From: Erigeron canadensis
Taxonomy: Eukaryota > Streptophyta > Magnoliopsida > Asterales > Asteraceae
Direction of reading: 5' to 3'
DNA length: 64,000 nt
Assembly: GCF_010389155.1 (NCBI RefSeq)
Contig: NC_057764.1
Span: 10,168,001 to 10,232,000, forward strand
A program made the position numbers and the translations under genes. Positions 32,811 to 43,594 of this stretch are shown piece by piece (position 1 is the first letter of the stretch; each line of letters begins with the position of its first letter). The notes beneath the pieces were generated by a model that was given only the letters and a program-made list of their open reading frames with translations, was not told the DNA's origin and did no database searches.

Positions 32811-33138
32811 TGTTAGAAATCCAAAAATAGTGATACATTGTAATTTAAGTTATGGACTTACTTGTTGTTAAGTCATGTGTTGATGATTTCTAAGGTTGAG
32901 GGACTAATTGTGATAATTAGCATAGTTGGTTAGTTTAGACTATAAATAGCCTTCAATTCCTTAGAAATCATAACATTGGCATAACCTGATCATAACCTTG
33001 ACATACCATTACACCTGAATAACACACACTTAATCCCAATTCTCTCTCAACACACACACAAACACCAAGAACACACACACACACACACTAAACCGCCATT
33101 GTTGATGTGAATTCGAGTGATAAAATCGTGTTGTTACA
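32811..33138 (+). repeat. Copia-A2 3' LTR
   Basis: 328 bp, TGTTAG...GTTACA, followed by TSD ATTGG (33139-33143). TATAAATAG lies at 32941-32949 inside the same 13-bp inverted repeat as in the 5' LTR. Confidence 0.95.
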
Positions 33139-34052
33139 ATTGGCATAGAGTGGAAAGATTGTACATTGCTCTTAACATTCGCATGTGCATTGTCATAAGC
33201 AACATATCCAGCAATACCTTCAGCATCTACTATTGGTGTAGCTTCTGCACCACTTAGAAAGGCATTGTTTCCCGAGCTAGAACTTGCTAAATGAACAGAC
33301 TTAGCATGATATAAAGATGGATCTTGTGTGAAATCCGAGTGAGTATCTTTAATTATTCTTTTCATGTCTCTGTTCTTCAGCTTGGAAACTACCTTTTCAA
33401 AGTCTCATGTACTGTATTCCTGATCATCTTGAAGTTGATGGACATAATCAGTCCATGTCTTAGGTAATGAGTCCAAAAACTTATCAACTAGCTCAGTTTG
33501 AGGATAAACAACCTCAAAATACGACAACTCAATGGTCAAATGACTGAATCGAATAATAATCTCGTCAAGAGACTCTCCTTTCAGTCCATTAAAGGCTTCA
33601 TACTGGCGCTTCAAGAGTTTGATACGATTCTTCTTCAAGGTTACATCGCCCTCACAATATCTTTCAAGAGCGTCCCATAAATCCTTTGAAGTAGTGTACT
33701 TTTTGAACAGGTGTACACTATCTTGAGGCAAGGCCATAGTAAGAGTGGACAAGGCCTTTCCCTCAATTGCATATCTTTTACGTTCTTCAATCGGCATATA
33801 AGCATAAGTATACCTACCGATCACTCCATTCTTCTCATACGAAGGCCAATCAAAACCTTGAGTTATCACAAGCCACATTTCCATGTCAGTGAGACGAATG
33901 TAGTCTTCAAAACGTCTCTTCCACATCTAATAATTTTCCATACGGAACAATTTTAGAGGTGTGTTTCCACGACCAACCTCATGATCATGCATGATCATCT
34001 GGCTGATAAGTAGAGCATTAGGAGAATTTGCGGCAGCTGGTATAGTTGTCAT
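33139..34052 (-). pseudogene. Copia-B gag N-terminal half
   Basis: ATG at 34050-34052 gives MTTIPAAANSPNALLISQMI and VGRGNTPLKLFRMENY, then TAG (33927-33929) where Trp is expected. MWKRRFEDYIRLTDMEMWLV, FDWPSYEKNGVIGRYTYAYM, LWDALERYCEGDVTLKKNRI and VDKFLDSLPKTWTDYVHQLQ follow. TGA at about 33402 comes next, then KNRDMKRIIKDTHSDFTQDP, LASSSSGNNAFLSGAEAT and SFHSMPI at the Copia-A2 edge. This is a UBN2-type copia gag; the C half is at 20655-19281. Confidence 0.88.
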
Positions 34053-34402
34053 TTCGAATCTTTTGAAAATCAAATCAAACGAAATAATAAGAAATTCGTA
34101 TGTTGCGAAGTCACACGAAGTACAAGTGACACGAAGGACACGAATTTCACGTGACATGAGGTACTGAGACACGAAGTCACACGAGTTACACGTGACACGA
34201 GGTGACACACAAAGTCGCACGAGGCACACGAGACAGGAACTGACGGCTGATGTAAGCAGTACACAAAGTTCACCTCGTGCTGACGTAAGCACGAAGTGAC
34301 ACGAAGAAGAGCACGAAAATACCTTTAAACACGAATTTCGAATCGAATTTGCAAACAATAGAAAATGAAACGATCTTAAACCTTCTGGTAATCAACCATA
34401 GG
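34053..34402 (-). other. Copia-B leader
   Basis: About 350 bp between primer site and gag ATG. It is notable for repeated CACGA/TCGTG-type words (cacgaagtcacacgag and similar, 34105-34310) that may reflect an old tandem array. I see no gene. Confidence 0.6.
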
Positions 34403-34414
34403 GCTCTGATACCA
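34403..34414 (-). promoter_or_regulatory. Primer binding site of Copia-B
   Basis: TGGTATCAGAGC in element sense, two bases from the LTR end at 34417; initiator Met-tRNA type. Confidence 0.9.
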
Positions 34415-34416
34415 CT

Positions 34417-35143
34417 TGTAAGGTACCCTATTATTGCGTGGATCGTAATAAGACGTGATTCGTTATGTCAAGAGTGCGGAATCCTCTTGAGATAACTAGA
34501 TTGTTATTGCCATTTGCTGATTAATGAGCAATTAACCAACCCAAGGAGATGCACAAGGCTTGTGGTTCGTGTAGGAGATCACACAAAGGAACAATTAACC
34601 TTAATTCGTAATTTCGTGAATATTTTCTAACTTTTTCCAAACGATTCACAAACGATTAACCTAATTCTGTAGATTAGGTCTTGTATTTATACTAGTTAAG
34701 TATTGGATCATGTGAGCTTAGGTCTTAATCGAAGATTAGGCCCGAAACAATAAAACAATCGACTTGCCTCGTGATGATGTCAGCACGAGGTTGTTCCTAC
34801 ATGCTGATGATGTTAGCACGAGGGACGACCCTTTGGCTCTTTGTTTAGCTTCGTTCGGCTCGTACATAACATCCAATCATCGTTCAAGTGTTCTACGACA
34901 CTTATAAACCTTGATTCTATGTTCTTGTACTTGCAAAACAATATATAACACACAAACACAATACAAAACATAACTTGACGTTATTGGTTAACTAATATAC
35001 TCTATGTTCTTGTACCTGCAAAGATCATAGTATATTTGTTCATTTACACAAATATTTTCCTTCCACATTCTAATATACGGTTAACCAATAAACTATAGTG
35101 TTTATTATTATACTAACCTTGATTCTATGTTCTTGTACCTGCA
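34417..35143 (-). repeat. Copia-B 5' LTR
   Basis: 727 bp; in element sense it starts TGCAGGTACAAG and ends GGTACCTTACA. The start is placed at 35143 because the Gypsy-1 LTR begins exactly at 35144 (compare 43305) and the LTR then begins with TG. Its first 28 bases recur imperfectly at 34909-34936 and 35000-35021. The 3' LTR is outside the window, so the left edge is firm and the right edge is inferred. Confidence 0.75.
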
Positions 35144-35433
35144 ATAAAGAAGACTAGCATAGTTTGTTGAATATTTAGACTTCCCCTTTTAGCCTTATGT
35201 CTTGGCTACTTTTTTTCATGATTTATGAACACGTATTAATGATGGCATTTATGTTGGTGCCATAACTTGGATTTCATTATATTGTTTTGATGATGCACGT
35301 TAGTAACACCATTTTATAAAGGTACCATCCGGTTACGGATGGAGCAGTTTTAAAGTGATCATTTTCCGCTACTTTTTAAATGCCATTTGGCAAAGTTTTT
35401 GAAATCCAGGTTTTTAAAATGACGGGTGTTACA
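35144..35433 (+). repeat. Gypsy-1 5' LTR, 3' portion
   Basis: It matches 43305-43594 with a few substitutions. It ends GACGGGTGTTACA and is followed by the primer site. It is broken at 35144 by Copia-B. Confidence 0.9.
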
Positions 35434-35436
35434 AGT

Positions 35437-35449
35437 TGGTATCAGAGCC
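35437..35449 (+). promoter_or_regulatory. Primer binding site of Gypsy-1
   Basis: TGGTATCAGAGCC three bases after the LTR end; initiator Met-tRNA type, common in plant chromoviruses. Confidence 0.9.
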
Positions 35450-36547
35450 AGGTTTAAGTGAACCAAAGACCGACCAAAAGCCATAGGTTTTGGACTTAAA
35501 CCGATAAGGACTTGATAGGCTTAAGTAGTGAACGCTTTAGCCTTATGATAAAATGTCTTTAGGACGGGTTGGGATGAGTATGAGAGTAGCATTAAGGCTT
35601 AATATGATTTTGTTGTTGATATGTATGATTATGACGGTTGCCTTATTCCATTCACTTTTCTCACTTCCTCCGTCGATAAATGTACTTGTTGATACGATGG
35701 ACGATCTCCTAAGGTAATGTGCAAATTCCAAGTCAGATTTTGATAAACTTCTTTAATGATTTGTGTCGATGTGTTGTGAATATAATGCGATATATGCTAA
35801 GGATGGCGATATATGCGTCGTATAAAGTGTCACCCACTTGGTTGGAAATAAGGACTGTAAAGGAAAAGAGGTATAAGATGTCATGTATGTGATGGAAGTT
35901 ATAGTGGTTCAAGCTGAGAAGTATTTATTGAAGTAAATTATGTTGATAGCCTTTAGTCCTTTTTTTTTCTCGCTTTGTCTGTTGCAAGATTTTGATGATA
36001 ACATGAGATCAATTAAGATTTGTTTATGACGGATGTTATGTACGTAAGGAAAGGCACATTGGTGGAATAGGTGTTCATCTATGAAAAGGGTGCAAGACAT
36101 TGTGATACACGAATGTGGTATGCGGCGTAAGTAGTACGTAGTATTTCATTTTGTGTTATATGTGTATATGTGTTGTGTGTATAATGTGTGTTTATTGTGT
36201 GTTTTGTAGTTAATATAATTATGCCATGATGAATTGTAAATGAAATGTTGGACATTATGATGTGTGAGTATAGTTAAAGGTACACGTGTGAAGAATGATA
36301 TAGTTAGAATTATGGTCCGGAACATAATTGTAAATATATCATGATGAGGACGTGTTTATTTGACGGTATTCACATTGAATAATGAAAGACATGAAATGAA
36401 GGTAATGAAAGGGAAATGGTTGAAAGTTCGGTTGAAATTTAAGGTGGTAAATGTGGAAAAATGTTGATTTATATGTGTATGGAAAGCAGTGAGAAAAGAA
36501 ATGTAGGTGTTCATATCGTGAGATGATTCTGAGGACAGAATCCTATT
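35450..36547 (+). other. Gypsy-1 interior, non-coding
   Basis: 1.1 kb between primer site and polypurine tract. I find no gag, protease, RT or integrase motif on either strand and no long open frame. Either the coding region was deleted or this is a non-autonomous family that relies on a partner element. Confidence 0.7.
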
Positions 36548-36561
36548 AAGGAGGGGAGAAT
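36548..36561 (+). promoter_or_regulatory. Polypurine tract of Gypsy-1
   Basis: AAGGAGGGGAGAAT directly before the LTR start TGTAACATCCC at 36562. Confidence 0.9.
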
Positions 36562-37241
36562 TGTAACATCCCAAAACTTTTTGACGTTGACCGTTAACTT
36601 TCCGTCAGCGGCCGTTGAAAACTATGTGCTTTATATGTGCTTATGTTAATTAAATGATTAACGTGAGATATGTGTTAAAGTGATTTAAAGTAATGAAATT
36701 AATGTTGATAATGATTTATAAAGTCAATTAGTGTTCCCGGTAAGATATAAGAGTTGTTAAGTGTTCCCGGTTGCGTTAAACGAGTCGTTAAGTGCCTAAA
36801 CAAGTTATAACGAAGTGCGAGGGCCTAGATGTAAAGTTGTGAAAGTTGTTTTAGTATAAATAGGACTCAAAATTCGTGCATAAGGTTGGAGAAACAGATC
36901 TGAACCCTAAGAATGCTTCAAACACAAACCCTAGGTTAATTCTTCAAGTTCTAGGCGATTTCGGGGGATTTCGGAAGAGTTTTTGCTTGGTTTTCAATCT
37001 GTTGATCAATCTACAGGTAATTGAGGTATTATTACATGGATTTTATGTCCTTTCAATCATATAATCAGATCAATTGATGTCAAAAACGTGTGTTTTGGTT
37101 GATTCGGTAACCTAAAACGTTTGTTGTTGTGATGCAAATCAAGTAGGGGTTAATCAATGATTTCATTGCATCATTATGGTCTTAAAATGATGAAATTTGA
37201 GGTACAAAAGTCGTTCATAAGGTTATGGGTCGTTTGGGATG

Positions 37242-37246
37242 TGTAT
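37242..37246. repeat. TSD TGTAT of Gypsy-2 (left; mate 42908-42912)
   Basis: TGTAT flanks both outer ends of the insert (TGTAACACCCC at left, GTTGTTACA at right), so the outer LTR ends are original. Confidence 0.93.
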
Positions 37247-39904
37247 TGTAACACCCCGAGCTAGAGCTCGAAATATCACTGAAATTATATAGCACATGGT
37301 GCAATTATCGTAGAATATATACTACATGAAAAATAAAGGATTCGGAGAATCCAAAGCAACATTTATGGTGCAAGATACTAAGTAAACAAGAAACCATGAA
37401 TGAGACTAAAAACAAGACATTAAAACTAAGATCATAAGTAATTAAACAAGAACCCTAAATGGACAACGGATCACGGATCCATGGGAGTCCCAAGTCAAGC
37501 TCTAGCGGAAACGCCAAGTAGCCAATCAATACTCCAACTTCATAAGAATACCTGAAAAGTGCACTACACAAGGTCAACACTAGGTTGGTGAGTTCGTAGT
37601 GATGGATCACATGAAGCCATCGCCAATAATCACAATACATATAAGGAAGATCAAGCATACCAGTAGCCTTCACGTGCCACACTAACAACACATCAAGATT
37701 TCACAATATAAACAAGCGTGTAATGGTAAACATAAACAATGCCAATGCCAAATAGGAATCATATGCATGTCAATGTCATAATGTGTATGATATGTATGGC
37801 CATCATGCCATCTATGCAACGATACTCACATGTCATCACCATGACCAATGTGGCATCTCAAAAACGTCGGCGAATATACGTCTATAAACCCGGATGACCA
37901 ACACCAGTGTATACGTCTATACCTGGATAAACACATTTGTCTCAACAGACAACTAAATCATCTCAATGCAACCATCATAATGCAAGCCCAGGAATCCATC
38001 AATCCAACAACCATTAAACCAACAATATCCATATCATTGCCTAAGCGTGTTGCCTCTATCAAAATTCCATCAATAGTCAACCATCAATCCAACCATTTAA
38101 CCGAACTATACATACATACACTTAAGAGGGCTTGCTTTCAAAGAGTCCTTGATGCTTGTATACAGGGTCACCCACAGCCTTCCCACCACATCTCAAACCT
38201 TTTGAAAGCAAAGTCGACTTCCATGTATGTACATCTATCCTAAATAACCACAATATTCCAAACATATGCATAATCCATCAAACAATTCGTCAAACAATCC
38301 GTCAATCATCAAACAAACCAAAACTATACGTACATACACTTAAGAGGATTCTACTTTTAACGAGTTCTCGATGTTTGTATACAGGGTGTACCAGCGGTTA
38401 ACCCTCCACATCTCAAACTCCTTGAAGGTATAACCGACTTCCATGTAGGTACATCTATCCTAAATATTCATCATATCACAATCAAAAGCGCAATCCATCA
38501 ACAGTTACAAGCTAACCATCAATCAAACCACAACTCAAAGCATCATCCAATCACACAATATACAATCATAAACGTATGCATCATGAATCAAATAAACCAA
38601 CAAAACATCAATAAGTCAATCAAACAATCAAACACGTATAGGTGCACTTTCCAGCCCGAATCTCAATTGAGTAGGGAGCTACGGAACTCACCTTGGCTTC
38701 CAAGCTACGATAATGAGTTAACAAAGAGTTATAAACGCTCAACAACCGCTATGAGTCCGCAACCTAGCAATAAATATCATATTATCATCAAAGTCAATTT
38801 CTATAATCCTAAACAAGTTGGTTTGGTAAGGTTAAGGTCGAGTCACAACTCTTAGACATCTAACCTTTTTCCCGCGTAAGTACAAGACACATTCGGCTCA
38901 ACATTTTTAAAAATGGAGGAAGATTCATGAAAAAAATGAATGTTACTACAAGAAAGTAGACTCTTATACGATTCCAACGATAGGTCATATGACTCGATTG
39001 GACTTACGGATCAAAAGTTATAAGCGTTTGAAGTTGACGAAGAGTTTTCGGTCCAGCAAGTTTTCACTGCGCCGCAGTGGGGTCTGGCACCTCCCACTGC
39101 GCCGCAGTGAGCCTAATCTGTAGCAGAAACATGGCCAAAAACGATCCAAAACATCCCAAAACCCCATTTTTGACCCAAGATCGACCCAAGGACCTTTCTA
39201 ACTCGTTTTTAAGCATAAATACACATATATAAACATAACCCATATCTTGGTTTTAATTCATAACATCTTGGTTTTTAATCCTTGCTCAAATCCATTTTCA
39301 CCCATTTCAAACCCTATTTGAACCCTAATTTGATTTGAGCCGATTCGTGACCCGAATTTACTTGTAATCAACTAGAAACATGTTTATAAGTATGAAATGA
39401 TGATTAAAGGATGAGTTTCACTTACCAAAACCTTCACCTCGTGTCCAAACCCGAATTTGGCCCGAATGGGTGTTTTCTTCCACTTTGAAACCCGAATTTT
39501 TTATATGATGAAGATGAGATGATGATGAAGCTTAATCTTGCATTAATCTAGCTTGAGATACACTAATTGATGAAGAAAATTTAGAGAGAGAGTGAGATTG
39601 TGTGTGTGTTCTTGGAAGAGAATTAGAGAGAGAAGGAGATAGGGGGAAATGAAAGGGTGGTGGAGGTTGGAGGTGAAGATAAGGGGGGTGGGGTTGGATC
39701 ATGGGTTCACCTGCTTCACACATTACTAGCTCAAATAAATCGTTGCCCTTTCGTCGTCTAAAATCATATCGTCCAACGAGTGGTCAAGTGACCCATTAAG
39801 CGTTTTGTCCATTATTTAATCTCAAAGGAGCTAAATCATTCTTTATTCGAATTTACTAAGCATTTTACATAAAAGTCAAAGTGTCAAAATTCGTGGATGT
39901 TACA
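37247..39904 (-). repeat. Gypsy-2 3' LTR
   Basis: 2658 bp; in element sense it starts TGTAACATCCACG and ends CGGGGTGTTACA. Its first 1483 bp (38422-39904) match 41466-42907. It contains a 220-bp imperfect tandem repeat (units near 38110 and 38329) and the twin palindrome at 39065-39109. Confidence 0.88.
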
Positions 39905-39919
39905 TTATTCCCCCGTCAA
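39905..39919 (-). promoter_or_regulatory. Polypurine tract of Gypsy-2
   Basis: TTGACGGGGGAATAA in element sense before TGTAACA, preceded by the GGGACGAAATTCTTTT stretch commonly seen at the 3' end of plant gypsy elements. Confidence 0.85.
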
Positions 39920-39959
39920 AAGAATTTCGTCCCGAAATTCTACCAAACCCTACTTACCG

Positions 39960-40115
39960 AGCAGATGTGGTTACCAGATTCTCACACAGTCCTTTCACTA
40001 TCTAGTAAACTCGTTTCGTGTCTAGCATACCGTCAAATCCTCAAGATCGTGTATCGCTTGTTCTTAAATTCCTTGGCCTTGCTATTCTAAAGTGCTGCCG
40101 GTTCTTCAACTAGGT
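39960..40115 (-). pseudogene. Gypsy-2 chromodomain-like remnant
   Basis: The minus strand reads NLVEEPAAL, a stop, NSKAKEFKNKRYTILRI, a stop, RYARHETSLLDSERTV. This lines up with the C-terminal chromodomain pattern EEPV...REVKRLKQSRIPIVKVRW known in plant chromoviruses, sitting just before the polypurine tract. It is short and decayed; the call rests on position and about 50 residues. Confidence 0.5.
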
Positions 40116-40419
40116 TGGGTTATGATCGTTCTTCATTTTCATCGACATGTGAAGGGTAGGGTCCGTCAAACACTTATACCCTTTTTGTTACAAGTATAAC
40201 ATACTCTACGCCTTTGAGGGACTCACTTCGCCTCAGCGTGCCTCTTTTGATTTGAGGGAAATTGGCTCCAGCTATTTACTTCACTATTAACAGCTCCAAA
40301 TAGGGGAAAACAACACCTTCTATCATAAGGTGCTCTGAAGGTGTAACTTTATTCACTCACAGGATAGTTAATATTGTACAAGAGTCCAATCATCGGTAAA
40401 TGAGCTTTCCCTAACTCCC

Positions 40420-40840
40420 ACTGATGTCAATAGCATATGCTCCCGCCTACTCTACTAGCATTCGTGTCGTTCCGTCTCTTGTCCATTTGGGGTTAAATCA
40501 CAACTCATTGGGTTTGCGATTTCTCTTGCGTATCAGTTTGGGGATGAAATGTTGTACTTTGAGTACCCAATGCTTGTTGAAAGGCTCTTCAAGATTTGAG
40601 TTATCCCGGCATCTCTATCGAAGATGATAGAAACCGGAACTCCATGCTTAGACACCACCTCTTATAAGTATAACAATGTCGTGGTGTCAGGCTAATCGGT
40701 TTCATGGATGGCCAAAGGTAGGCCGACTTCGCTAATCGATTTACAATCACCTAGTTCATATCTCAACCATTTCATGCCTTCGGTAACTTCGTGTTGAAGT
40801 TCATTGCAATTCGTTCCCATTTCAATTCTCGTTTCACATG
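40420..40840 (-). pseudogene. Gypsy-2 integrase core remnant
   Basis: The minus strand gives KWERIAMNFNTKLPKA, VIVNRLAKSAYL, MEFRFLSSSIEMPG in place of HGVPVSIISDRDA, then FQQALGTQSTTFHPQTDT. These are successive landmarks of the Ty3/gypsy integrase core. Several stops and frame changes break it. It lies downstream, in element sense, of the RT remnant, in the expected gypsy order RT-RNase H-integrase. Confidence 0.8.
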
Positions 40841-41279
40841 TTGCACCTTTGATCCAGGTGGCTACTTACGATTGACCCTAGTTCTATAATCAAGCGAGAC
40901 ACTCCCTCACATATTTTAGCCAAATCATGCTTCCTGCTCGACTTCTAGTAGATTTCTTTAAATTGAAGTTTGCCTTATCTGACCAGGGATGGACCAGATT
41001 TAGTGGGTTTGCGGCCTTTATCCACAAGTGATTTTCCTTAAATTATCTTGAAATGGGAACCTAGAGCCTCTCAACTATTCATGGTTCATTCTGTTCCTTA
41101 GAATCAAATTGTTGCCTCTCATCGTCTACCTCTTCGCTACCAAAGTTTCCGATGATGTAGTTTGAGTTTAAGTTTCAGTTGGGCCCATCACAAATGTATT
41201 GTCCTACTATGAGGTACCTTACTCTTGATCGCCTCGTAGTCACCAAAAGAGTTTAAACTATCGCCCCTTTTTCTCATGC

Positions 41280-41465
41280 TTAAATTGCCAATTCTTGACC
41301 ACCTCTATCTTACGTGGACCCACATGAATATTATTCTTGTCATCACGTGACCAAGAAAGTGAACTTCCTTCTGCTGCAATTTGTAACTGGAAAATCTTGC
41401 ATATAACTTTATATTTCTAGCTAATTCCAGCACTTTGTGCACGTGCTTAATATGATCTTCTCTCA
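41280..41465 (-). pseudogene. Gypsy-2 reverse transcriptase remnant
   Basis: The minus strand reads REDHIKHVHKVLELARNIKL, YARFSSYKLQQKEVHFLGHV and MTRI, matching the gypsy RT segment [29 protein letters not shown] with VXFLGHVIS. The catalytic part upstream is absent: at 41465/41466 the sequence switches directly to LTR DNA. The downstream frame decays quickly. Confidence 0.82.
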
Positions 41466-42907
41466 TTGAAGGTATAACCGACTTCCATGTAGGTACATCT
41501 ATCCTAAATATTCATCATATCACAATCAAAAGCGCAATCCATCAACAGTTGCAAGCTAACCATCAATCAAACCACAACTCAAAGCATCATCCAATCACAC
41601 AATATACAATCATAAACGTATGCATCATGAATCAAATAAACCAACAAAACATCAATAAGTCAATCAAACAATCAAACACGTATAGGTGCACTTTCCAGCC
41701 CGAATCTCAATTGAGTAGGGAGCTACGGAACTCACCTTGGCTTCCAAGCTACGATAATGAGTTAACAAAGAGTTATAAACGCTCAACAACCGCTACGAGT
41801 CCGCAACCTAGCAATAATGCTAAACAAGCTGGTTTGGTAAGGTTAAGGTCGAGTCAGAACTCTTAGACATCTAACCGCTTTCTCGCGTAAGTACAAGACA
41901 CATTCGGCTCGACATTTTTAAAAATGGAGGAAGATTCATGAAAAAAATGAATGTTACTACAAGAAAGTAGACTCTTATACGATTCCAACGATAGGTCATA
42001 TGACTCGATTGGACTTACGGATCAAAAGTTATAAGCGTTTGAAGTTGACGAAGAGTTTTCGGTCCAACAAGTTTTCACTGCGCCGCAGTGGGGTCTGGCA
42101 CCTCCCACTGCGCCGCAGTGAGCCTAATCTGTAGCAGAAACATGGCCAAACACGATCCAAAACATCCCAAAACCCCATTTTTGACCCAAGATCGACCCAA
42201 GGACCTTTCTAACTCGTTTTTAAGCATAAATACACATATATAAACATAACCCACATCTTGGTTTTAATTCATAACATCAAATCCTTGCTCAAATCCATTT
42301 TCACCCATTTCAAACCCTATTTGAACCCTAATTTGATTTGAGCCGATTCGTGACCCGAATTTACTTGTAATCAACTAGAAACATGTTTATAAGTATGAAA
42401 TGATGATTAAAGGATGAGTTTCACTTACCAAAACCTTCACCTCGTGTCCAAACCCGAATTTGAACCGAATGGGTATTTTCTTCCACTTTGAAACCCGAAT
42501 TTTTGATATGATGAAGATGAGATGATGATGAAGCTTAATCTTGCATTAATCTAGCTTGAGATACACTAATTGATAAAGAAAATTTAGAGAGAGAGTGAGA
42601 TTGTGTGTGTGTTCTTGGAAGAGAATTAGAGAGAGAAGGAGATAGGGGGAAATGAAAGGGTGGTGGAGGTTGGAGGTGAAGATAAGGGGGGTGGGGTTGG
42701 ATCATGGGTTCACCCTCTTCACACATTACTAGCTCAAATAAATCGTTGCCATTTTGTCGTCTAAAATCATATCGTCCAACGAGTGGTCAAGTGACCCATT
42801 AAGCGTTTTGCCCATTATTTTATCTCAAAGGAGCTAAATCATTCTTTATTCGAATTTACTAAGCATTTTACATAAAAGTCAAACTGTCAAAATTCGCGGT
42901 TGTTACA
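41466..42907 (-). repeat. Gypsy-2 5' LTR, truncated
   Basis: 1442 bp matching 38422-39904. It lacks a 33-bp stretch near 41815 and a short one near 42275. In element sense the last 1.2 kb of the LTR are missing, removed together with the 5' half of the coding region. Confidence 0.88.
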
Positions 42908-43594
42908 TGTATGGTTAGGTTTTGGAGTTGTTTTTCACGTCTGGTCGTCGTAACTCCCGTTACGGTTATTTAACTTCCGTTAGCTGGGTAATTGCGAGAA
43001 CACCTCAACTATAACTCCCGTTACAAATCTTCATAACTCCCGTTAGGCGCGTAACTCCCGTTACAAATATTCGTAACTCCCGTTAGGGACTGATGTTTGT
43101 AACATTTTGAAATGACCATAACTTTTGAACCGTAACTCCGTTTTTTACGAATAACCTATCCACAGAATCGTGAGAGAGTCTACTTTCTAATGGTTATGCT
43201 TTGAAAAGATGATGATGATGTCAAGTTTTCAGAAAGTTTAATTTAGTGAGTGAATGTCGAGTTCTGTCGAGTTATGTAAGCTCTAAAACATTAATCGAAC
43301 ACGTATAAAGAAGACTAGCATAGTTTGTTAAATGCTTAGACTTCCCCTTTTAGCCTTATGTCTTGGCTACCTTTTTTCATGATTTATGAACACGTATTAA
43401 TGATGGCATTTATGTTGGTGCCATAACTTGGATTTCATTATATTGTTTTGATGATGCACGTTAGTAACACCATTTTATTAAGGTACCATCCCGTTACGGA
43501 TGGAGCAGTTTTAAAGTGATCCTTTTCTGCTACTTTTTAAATGCCGTTTGGCAAAGTTTTTGAAATCCTGGTTTTTAAAATGACGGGTGTTACA

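Larger units (their letters stand above)
20656..33138 (+). mobile_element. Copia-A2: Ty1/copia LTR retrotransposon inserted in Copia-B gag
   Basis: 12.48 kb with LTRs of 324 and 328 bp, TSD ATTGG, primer site at 20982 and polypurine tract at 32800. The LTRs differ at about ten positions plus a 4-bp CA-repeat change, roughly 3 percent. The order is LTR, leader, truncated gag start, full gag, protease-integrase-RT-RNase H, 3' non-coding region, LTR. It is a mosaic: leader and first gag start are nearly identical to A1, while LTRs and the main gag are clearly diverged. Pol has several stops and one catalytic Asp of integrase is changed. Confidence 0.95.
1..35143 (-). mobile_element. Copia-B: old Ty1/copia element, host of two nested insertions
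   Basis: This discontinuous minus-strand element consists of 1-1174 (RNase H tail and 3' non-coding), 18171-20655 (RNase H, RT, gag C half), 33144-34052 (gag N half) and its 5' LTR at 34417-35143. RNase H reads KHIDI at 18171 and resumes with RHHFLHD just below 1174, so Copia-A1 landed inside that codon run. Gag breaks at 20655 and resumes at 33144 around Copia-A2. A large internal deletion joins gag to mid-RT near 19280, so protease, integrase and N-terminal RT are missing. The 3' LTR lies left of the window. Confidence 0.85.
37247..42907 (-). mobile_element. Gypsy-2: decayed chromovirus-like Ty3/gypsy element
   Basis: 5.66 kb, TSD TGTAT. In element sense: a 5' LTR lacking its 3' part (42907-41466), then a jump straight into the RT domain (about 41465-41280), decayed RNase H, integrase (about 40840-40420), a chromodomain-like segment (about 40115-39960), polypurine tract and a full 3' LTR (39904-37247). 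Primer site, gag, protease and the RT N part are gone. LTR length (2.66 kb) and a chromodomain suggest the Tekay/Del chromovirus lineage (inference). Confidence 0.85.
35144..43594 (+). mobile_element. Gypsy-1: Ty3/gypsy-type element without coding capacity
   Basis: The 3' end of the 5' LTR (35144-35433), primer site (35437), 1.1 kb interior, polypurine tract (36548-36561) and 3' LTR (36562-43594, split by Gypsy-2) are in correct order. LTR start TGTAACATCCC and the AAGGAGGGGAGAAT tract are typical of plant gypsy elements. The rest of the 5' LTR should lie left of Copia-B, outside the window. The right flank is Copia-A4. Confidence 0.82.
36562..43594 (+). repeat. Gypsy-1 3' LTR, split by Gypsy-2
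   Basis: The segments are 36562-37246 and 42913-43594, about 1.37 kb when joined, continuous across the TGTAT duplication. The second segment holds an array of GTAACTCCCGTTA units (42950-43086). It ends GGGTGTTACA at 43594. Confidence 0.85.

Noticed and set aside
33030..33365. A 111-codon gag frame ending in a VCVFLVFVCVLRENWD tail
   Set aside because: The tail is translation of the Copia-A2 LTR CA-repeat; the real Copia-B gag stops at the insertion edge 33139 and resumes at 20655.
39532..39723. Pro/Ser-rich 63-codon frame found twice (also 42535-42726)
   Set aside because: Both copies lie at the same place in the two LTRs of Gypsy-2, so the match is LTR duplication. The sequence is a low-complexity GAGA/GGGTGG tract read on the minus strand.
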